From: JAUICS01 sp964384335
GTDB taxonomy: Bacteria > Pseudomonadota > Alphaproteobacteria > Micavibrionales > Micavibrionaceae
Length of the DNA stretch: 29,020 nucleotides
Direction of reading: 5' to 3'
Assembly: GCA_964384335.1 (NCBI GenBank)
Contig: CAYLKN010000024.1
Coordinates: 1 to 29,020, forward strand
Shown: piece after piece, positions 24,502 to 29,020 of the stretch
Layout of the letters: each line of letters starts with the position of its first letter
How positions within the stretch are numbered: position 1 is the first letter of the stretch
Translations under genes and position numbers: made by a program
The notes under the pieces: model-generated
The model's database searches: none
Seen by the model: only the letters and a program-made list of their open reading frames with translations
Told to the model about the DNA's origin: nothing

Positions 24502-25794
24502 TCAGAGGGCAAAAGGGTCGTGCATCAGTATTGTGTCGTCCCGCTCGGGGCTGGTGGATAAAAGTGTGACCGGAGCACCGATCAATTCTTCAATCGTTCT
24601 TATATACTTAACCGCCTGGGCCGGAATGTCTGCCCAACGCCTTGCACCACGTGTGCTTTCCTTCCATCCGGGCAAGGTTTCAAATATAGGTTTGACGTTT
24701 GCCTGCGCGGTTTGCCCGGAAGGCAGAAAGTCAATCTGTTGTCCATTCAGTTCGTAACCGGTACAGATATTCAATTCTTCGAAACCGTCAAGGACATCGA
24801 GTTTTGTAAGGGCAATACCTTTAATGCCGGAAATTTTTACAGCCTGCCTGACAAGGACCGCATCGAACCATCCGCAGCGCCTTTTCCGCCCCGTATTCGT
24901 TCCGTGCTCCTTCCCGCGTTTGCCGATAAGATCGCCCGTTTCGTTTTCAAGTTCTGTCGGAAAGGGGCCGGCACCAACCCTTGTAGTATAGGCTTTGGTA
25001 ATACCAAGCACGTAGTGAATGCTCTGGGGGCCGACTCCGGAGCCTGTCGCAGCCTGTGATGCGACGGTGTTTGATGATGTAACATACGGGTAAGTGCCGT
25101 GATCGACATCGAGCATTATTCCCTGTGCGCCCTCAAACAGAACTTTTTTTCCGTCATGCTGCGCCTTGTCAAGATCTTTCCAGACGGGTTTCGCAAATGA
25201 TAAGAGAAAAGGTGCAATGTGTTTCAGATCTTCAAGCAAGGTTTCAACCGATAGAGGATCTTCTCCAAGTCCCTTTATAAGAGCGTTATGGTGCAGCATC
25301 ATATTTTCCAGCTTTTCCTGAAGCAAATACTCATCGCTTAGATCAGAGACGCGGATGCCGCGCCTTCCGACCTTGTCCTCATAAGCCGGCCCAATCCCGC
25401 GGCCGGTGGTTCCAATCGGATTTTTACCCCTTGCTTTTTCCAGGGCCTTATCAAGGGCGCTGTGAACCGGAAGGATCAAATTTGCGTTTTCGGCAATGTG
25501 CAGGTTCTCGGATGTCACTTGTACACCTTTGCCTGTCATCTCCTCTATCTCCTCTTTGAGGGCCCAGGGATCAATCACAACTCCGTTTCCAATTATCGAA
25601 AGTTTACCCTGACGCAGAATTCCGGAGGGCAAAAGCCTCAATTTGTATTCTATTCCATTTATAACAAGGGTATGGCCCGCATTATGCCCGCCCTGAAAAC
25701 GGACCACGACATCCGCCTTGTTGGATAGCCAATCGACAATTTTGCCTTTGCCTTCATCACCCCATTGAGAACCGATTACCGCTACGTTAGCCAT
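24502..25794 (-). CDS. purA: adenylosuccinate synthetase
   Basis: 430 aa, normal length. It joins IMP and aspartate, using GTP, in the first step to AMP. Motifs: GSQWGDEGKGK (8-18) with catalytic Asp13, GGHNAGHT with His41, GTTGRGIGPAYEDK, FEGAQGIMLDVDHGTYPYVTSS, TTRVGAGPFPTE and GTNTGRKRRCGWFD. AGGGTGA lies upstream of the ATG. Its start overlaps the hisZ end by 8 nt, so the two are translationally coupled. Confidence 0.98.
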   Translation of the reverse strand: MANVAVIGSQWGDEGKGKIVDWLSNKADVVVRFQGGHNAGHTLVINGIEYKLRLLPSGILRQGKLSIIGNGVVIDPWALKEEIEEMTGKGVQVTSENLHIAENANLILPVHSALDKALEKARGKNPIGTTGRGIGPAYEDKVGRRGIRVSDLSDEYLLQEKLENMMLHHNALIKGLGEDPLSVETLLEDLKHIAPFLLSFAKPVWKDLDKAQHDGKKVLFEGAQGIMLDVDHGTYPYVTSSNTVASQAATGSGVGPQSIHYVLGITKAYTTRVGAGPFPTELENETGDLIGKRGKEHGTNTGRKRRCGWFDAVLVRQAVKISGIKGIALTKLDVLDGFEELNICTGYELNGQQIDFLPSGQTAQANVKPIFETLPGWKESTRGARRWADIPAQAVKYIRTIEELIGAPVTLLSTSPERDDTILMHDPFAL

Positions 25795-27001
25795 GTTTAT
25801 TCACCCTGTTTGTTACCTTTGCATCAAGCTTTATTACATCTTTGTTCATGTACATATATTCACATCCATGCAATGCCGCATTTGTTTCATTATAATCCTC
25901 GTCTGATAATGCGCGAATGGTTTGATACCCGTCATTGTGGAGCTTTTGGAGTGTTTTCCAGTCCGTATCATAATGGACATAGATTTGTTTACTTTCATCT
26001 TTTTCCTTAACCGCATCTCTTAAAGCATGGGTGTAAAATGTAAACCCAACTGCGTTTTCCTGAATGGGTTCAAGTGTTCGGGCATCCTTGAATTGTCCCT
26101 CATACCTTCCGCCGCGTCCAAGTATACTTCCTGATTGTGATGTGTAAAACCCGAAAGCTATTCCTGAATGATATTCAAAATCCTTCATTTCCAGAAGATC
26201 AACTTTGAGCTGAACATCGGAAATTCCAAGCGCGTCTATCTCTTTTTTTATCTTGCATGCTGTTTCTCTGAGGGTATTAATTCTGGCCTTTGTATCCTCG
26301 TCCAGATTTGTGACGTATTTATTCTCAATATTTTCGATCGGACCGCTTAACTCTATCAGGTCATTGAGCGTTTCAATGTCAGCATCCTTAAATTGAGTAA
26401 TTCCAGCTTTATCCCTGCGATCAATACATTTTCTGATAACTTCGTACTCTTTAGGAGCGAATTTTTCCTCAATCCTGTGCAGCAAATTTTTCAGCAGAGA
26501 AGGAAAGCAGAAATCAATTGTTACATCTTCGATACCAATTTTTTTAAGTGCGAGAACGGCGACGGTACATATTTCAATATCGGCATTCAGATCCGCGCTT
26601 CCGAACAATTCACACCCTACTTGCGTGAATTGTCTTTGCGGCTTTATTTCAGGAGATTCAATATTAAAGGAATCTGCAGCATAAAATATTCTGAGCGGCC
26701 TTGGCATATTTACAAGACGCGTCATTGCAATGCGCACGATTTGCGATGTGATATCCGCCCTTATACCAAGCATGTTTTTAGAAACTGGATCCATAAGCCG
26801 GAACATTTTCCGGCCAAGTTTGCGCCCCATCGCATTGTCAAGAAACCCGTGTTCATATTCCATTAAAGGCGGTTTGACATACTTATAACCGAAAGATGAG
26901 AATGTTTCGCTGAATGCATTCAGGATGAATCTTTCTTCGGTCGATTCCTCTGGCAATATATCCTGAAATCCGGGAGGGAGGAGTGCTGGATTATCAATCA
27001 T
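25787..27001 (-). CDS. hisZ: HisZ, ATP phosphoribosyltransferase regulatory subunit
   Basis: 404 aa. It resembles the catalytic core of histidyl-tRNA synthetase but lacks the C-terminal anticodon-binding domain and the HisS signature motifs. Typical stretches are LLPPGFQDILPEES (8-21), FGYKYVKPPLMEYE, LGIRADITSQIVRIA, QRQFTQVGCELFGS and the C-terminal ILGRGGRYEGQ. HisZ partners the short form of HisG, so the genome should carry a short hisG elsewhere (inference from family knowledge). It is 7 nt after glmM and overlaps purA; hisZ next to purA is common in alphaproteobacteria. Confidence 0.93.
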   Translation of the reverse strand: MIDNPALLPPGFQDILPEESTEERFILNAFSETFSSFGYKYVKPPLMEYEHGFLDNAMGRKLGRKMFRLMDPVSKNMLGIRADITSQIVRIAMTRLVNMPRPLRIFYAADSFNIESPEIKPQRQFTQVGCELFGSADLNADIEICTVAVLALKKIGIEDVTIDFCFPSLLKNLLHRIEEKFAPKEYEVIRKCIDRRDKAGITQFKDADIETLNDLIELSGPIENIENKYVTNLDEDTKARINTLRETACKIKKEIDALGISDVQLKVDLLEMKDFEYHSGIAFGFYTSQSGSILGRGGRYEGQFKDARTLEPIQENAVGFTFYTHALRDAVKEKDESKQIYVHYDTDWKTLQKLHNDGYQTIRALSDEDYNETNAALHGCEYMYMNKDVIKLDAKVTNRVNKHG

Positions 27002-27008
27002 AGGTGTT

Positions 27009-28385
27009 TCAGGACGCCTCTTTAAGTGAATTGAAATTTCGAATTTCAGCCGATACGGTGTTTACCGCATTTTTAAGCAAGGTTTCGTTCTCTGCTTCCC
27101 CCATGACGCGTATAACAGGTTCCGTACCTGATGCTCTCACAACTATGCGGCCTTTTTCGCCCAGTGTGTCGTTTATTTTTTCTATACAATTCATAATTCG
27201 TTCATTTTCAAGTGGATTGGGGCTTCCAGGATTGAATTGAATATTTTCAAGGCATTGCGGAAAAGGATCAAATCGTTTCAACGCTACGCTTGCGGGCTGG
27301 GCAGAAGTTTTTAGAATGGACATAGCCTGAAGAGCGGCCATCAGTCCGTCTCCGGTCGTTCCATAGTCTGTCATAATGATGTGGCCGGATTGTTCCCCGC
27401 CAAGATTGTGGCCTTCTTTTTGCATTTGTTCCACCACATATCTGTCCCCGACTTTTGTTCTTTTAAGCTCGATACCTTTGCTTTCAAGGTATTTTTCCAA
27501 ACCGAGATTTGACATCACCGTGGACACAACGGTTTTGTTTCTCAGTGTGCCGGTTTCAGACCAGTGATCGGCGAGGGCGGCCATGATCTGATCACCGTCG
27601 ATTATGTTCCCTTGTTCATCAACCATGATGACCCTGTCCGCATCTCCGTCAAGTGCAAGACCGATATGTGCCTTGTTATCAATGACTGCCTTTCTAAGGT
27701 TTTCAGGGCTTGTTGCGCCATAGCCGTCGTTGATGTTTTTCCCGTTCGGAGCCGTTCCAATCGGTATTACCTCCGCCTCAAGTTCCCAGAGCAGTTGAGG
27801 CGCAATCTTATATCCCGCACCGTTCGCGCAATCTATAACCACCTTAAGACCATCAAGAACCTGCCATCTTGGCAGACTGGCCTTTAAAAATTCCGCATAC
27901 CTGCCAAGCGCATCATCAAGACGGCTTGCTTTACCTAGTTTGTCCGGAGGAGAGAGTTTACTTTCAAGCCCATTTTCAAGCGCCGTTTCAATTTTGTCTT
28001 CAACGTCATCGTCCAGTTTGAACCCGTTATGTCCGAAAAGTTTAATTCCGTTATCCTGGTAATGGTTATGCGACGCTGAAATCATGACGCCGATATCCGC
28101 GCGCAAAGACCGGGTCAGCATGGCGATACCAGGGGTTGGTATTGGCCCAACGATCAAAACTTCCATGCCCATGGCTATAAATCCCGCGGCCATTGCCTGT
28201 TCCAGCATGTATCCCGAAAGCCGAGTGTCCTTTCCAATTATGACTCTGTTCTGGTGATTTTCGTTGCGTGAATCGCGCATGGTTGCGGCTGTTGCCATGG
28301 CAATTTTCATCACCATTTCGGCAGTCATCGGATGGACATTCGCCTTGCCGCGTATTCCGTCTGTTCCAAAATATTTCCTGGACAT
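27009..28385 (-). CDS. glmM: phosphoglucosamine mutase
   Basis: 458 aa, full length. It converts glucosamine-6-phosphate to glucosamine-1-phosphate for UDP-GlcNAc and so for peptidoglycan and LPS. Motifs: YFGTDGIRGKAN (5-16), the phosphoserine loop ISASHN with Ser105, the metal loop DGDADRV, the sugar loop GGEQSGHI and the phosphate-binding RASGTEPVIRVM near the end. The residue after SASHN is His rather than the usual Pro. It is the first gene of the glmM-hisZ-purA operon. Confidence 0.97.
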   Translation of the reverse strand: MSRKYFGTDGIRGKANVHPMTAEMVMKIAMATAATMRDSRNENHQNRVIIGKDTRLSGYMLEQAMAAGFIAMGMEVLIVGPIPTPGIAMLTRSLRADIGVMISASHNHYQDNGIKLFGHNGFKLDDDVEDKIETALENGLESKLSPPDKLGKASRLDDALGRYAEFLKASLPRWQVLDGLKVVIDCANGAGYKIAPQLLWELEAEVIPIGTAPNGKNINDGYGATSPENLRKAVIDNKAHIGLALDGDADRVIMVDEQGNIIDGDQIMAALADHWSETGTLRNKTVVSTVMSNLGLEKYLESKGIELKRTKVGDRYVVEQMQKEGHNLGGEQSGHIIMTDYGTTGDGLMAALQAMSILKTSAQPASVALKRFDPFPQCLENIQFNPGSPNPLENERIMNCIEKINDTLGEKGRIVVRASGTEPVIRVMGEAENETLLKNAVNTVSAEIRNFNSLKEAS

Positions 28386-28431
28386 GCCTGTGTGCTCTAC
28401 CCTTTTTGCGGTCCGTCTTTTTTAAATAATT

Positions 28432-28449
28432 TCTATAAGGAGTTATAGA
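28432..28449. other. short perfect hairpin between glmM and the small secreted protein gene
   Basis: TCTATAA (28432-28438) pairs with TTATAGA (28443-28449) around GGAG. It is AT-rich, with AAATTATTT following on the minus strand, so at most a weak terminator. The plus-strand GGAG and nearby ATG would encode only three codons. Confidence 0.3.
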
Positions 28450-28492
28450 TGGTTATTTGATATCAGTCCATACACAGCCATTAAGGAAGGGC

Positions 28493-28885
28493 TCAGTTTT
28501 CACTCGCAAGTACGGAATTATTCTTTAAAACTTCTGAAAGCTGTTCAAGGCTGCATCCTGCCAGCACATTGGAGCCGAATATAAGATCGTCCCCGTCGCT
28601 TCCCTGGCGGTTTTCAATACTTTTTGATAATACAACAAGGTAATAATTATCTTTGAACAGGATAACCTGCGCTTTTTGATTGATATTGTATTGACCTTCT
28701 TCAAGACCCATTACCCAGGAATGGGCCTTTTCTCCATTAAACTGAACACCCTCTTCCCCGGGATAGGCCCGTTCTTTAGCTTCACAGAATTCCTGTATGC
28801 GCTTTTCGTTAATCTTTTGTGCAAAAGATTGAGTTGTAAAGAACATACACAACGTAATACCCGCGAGAGTTACAAAAATTTTCAT
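28493..28885 (-). CDS. small secreted protein, function unknown
   Basis: 130 aa from ATG 28885, supported by AGGAA about 9 nt upstream and a clean signal peptide MKIFVTLAGITLCMFFTTQSFA (cleavage near residue 22). A longer frame from 28924 would bury the signal peptide. The mature part is about 108 residues, acidic, with two cysteines (EFCEAK and AGCSLEQ) that could form a disulfide. No family recognised. Its position upstream of glmM on the same strand, 107 nt away, need not mean a shared role. Confidence 0.65.
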   Translation of the reverse strand: MKIFVTLAGITLCMFFTTQSFAQKINEKRIQEFCEAKERAYPGEEGVQFNGEKAHSWVMGLEEGQYNINQKAQVILFKDNYYLVVLSKSIENRQGSDGDDLIFGSNVLAGCSLEQLSEVLKNNSVLASEN

Positions 28886-29020
28886 TACAGAATTTCCTAT
28901 CTTCCAATTATGCATTGGGTGCAATTTTCAACTTAACTTTAATTCTAGCAGTTTGCGGAAAGAATTAAAAAATTAACGGGCCCTGATCCAAAACTCCGGT
29001 CACTTGTGCAAATCCCTAGG

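Noticed and set aside
25787..27001. Histidyl-tRNA synthetase
   Set aside because: The anticodon-binding domain and HisS signature motifs are missing, and the position next to purA fits HisZ.

Overview
This window reads as chromosomal DNA from a Gram-negative bacterium, most likely an alphaproteobacterium. The signs are Cpa-type naming homologues in the classical tad/cpa order (flp-cpaA-B-C-D-E-F-tadB-C), a hisZ gene abutting purA, and several lipobox and signal-peptide proteins that imply an outer membrane. Genes are densely packed, mostly with normal ribosome binding sites. No phage, CRISPR array or rRNA was seen. The only mobile-element hint is a possible IS end at the extreme left edge.

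Left part (1-5927): a possible IS21-like terminus (1-90), a hairpin, six perfect copies of a 13-bp tandem repeat (305-382), then tRNA-Val(GAC). A single gene encoding a HisC-HisB fusion starts 22 nt after the tRNA. It converges with hisD on the other strand, and the two stop codons share one TTAA. Upstream of hisD on the same strand are a small membrane protein and a 632-aa membrane/coiled-coil protein resembling DUF4407. A gene-free stretch (5928-6845) holds a strong plus-strand intrinsic terminator with no recognisable gene in front of it, so a small RNA is possible.

Centre (6846-24373): an apparently complete Tad (Flp) pilus island. A plus-strand block encodes an OmpA-type lipoprotein, a small protein with the secretin N-terminal pilus domain, and a TadD-like TPR lipoprotein. 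It converges with the minus-strand operon flp, cpaA, cpaB, cpaC, cpaD, cpaE, cpaF, tadB, tadC (18516 down to 9461). Farther upstream on the minus strand is a second unit: a 725-aa C-tail-anchored kinase-like protein with degenerate catalytic motifs, a 172-aa membrane protein, two TadE-like pseudopilins and a TadG-like VWA protein. It ends at a terminator before flp. The set covers prepilin peptidase, pilins, inner-membrane platform, ATPase, localisation ATPase, secretin, pilotin-like lipoproteins and adhesin-like minor component. The kinase-like protein and its partner are the least explained pieces.

Right part (24502-28885): a compact minus-strand operon glmM-hisZ-purA (cell wall precursor, histidine and adenylate synthesis), preceded by a small secreted protein of unknown function. 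Histidine genes therefore flank the tad island on both sides (hisCB and hisD on the left, hisZ on the right).
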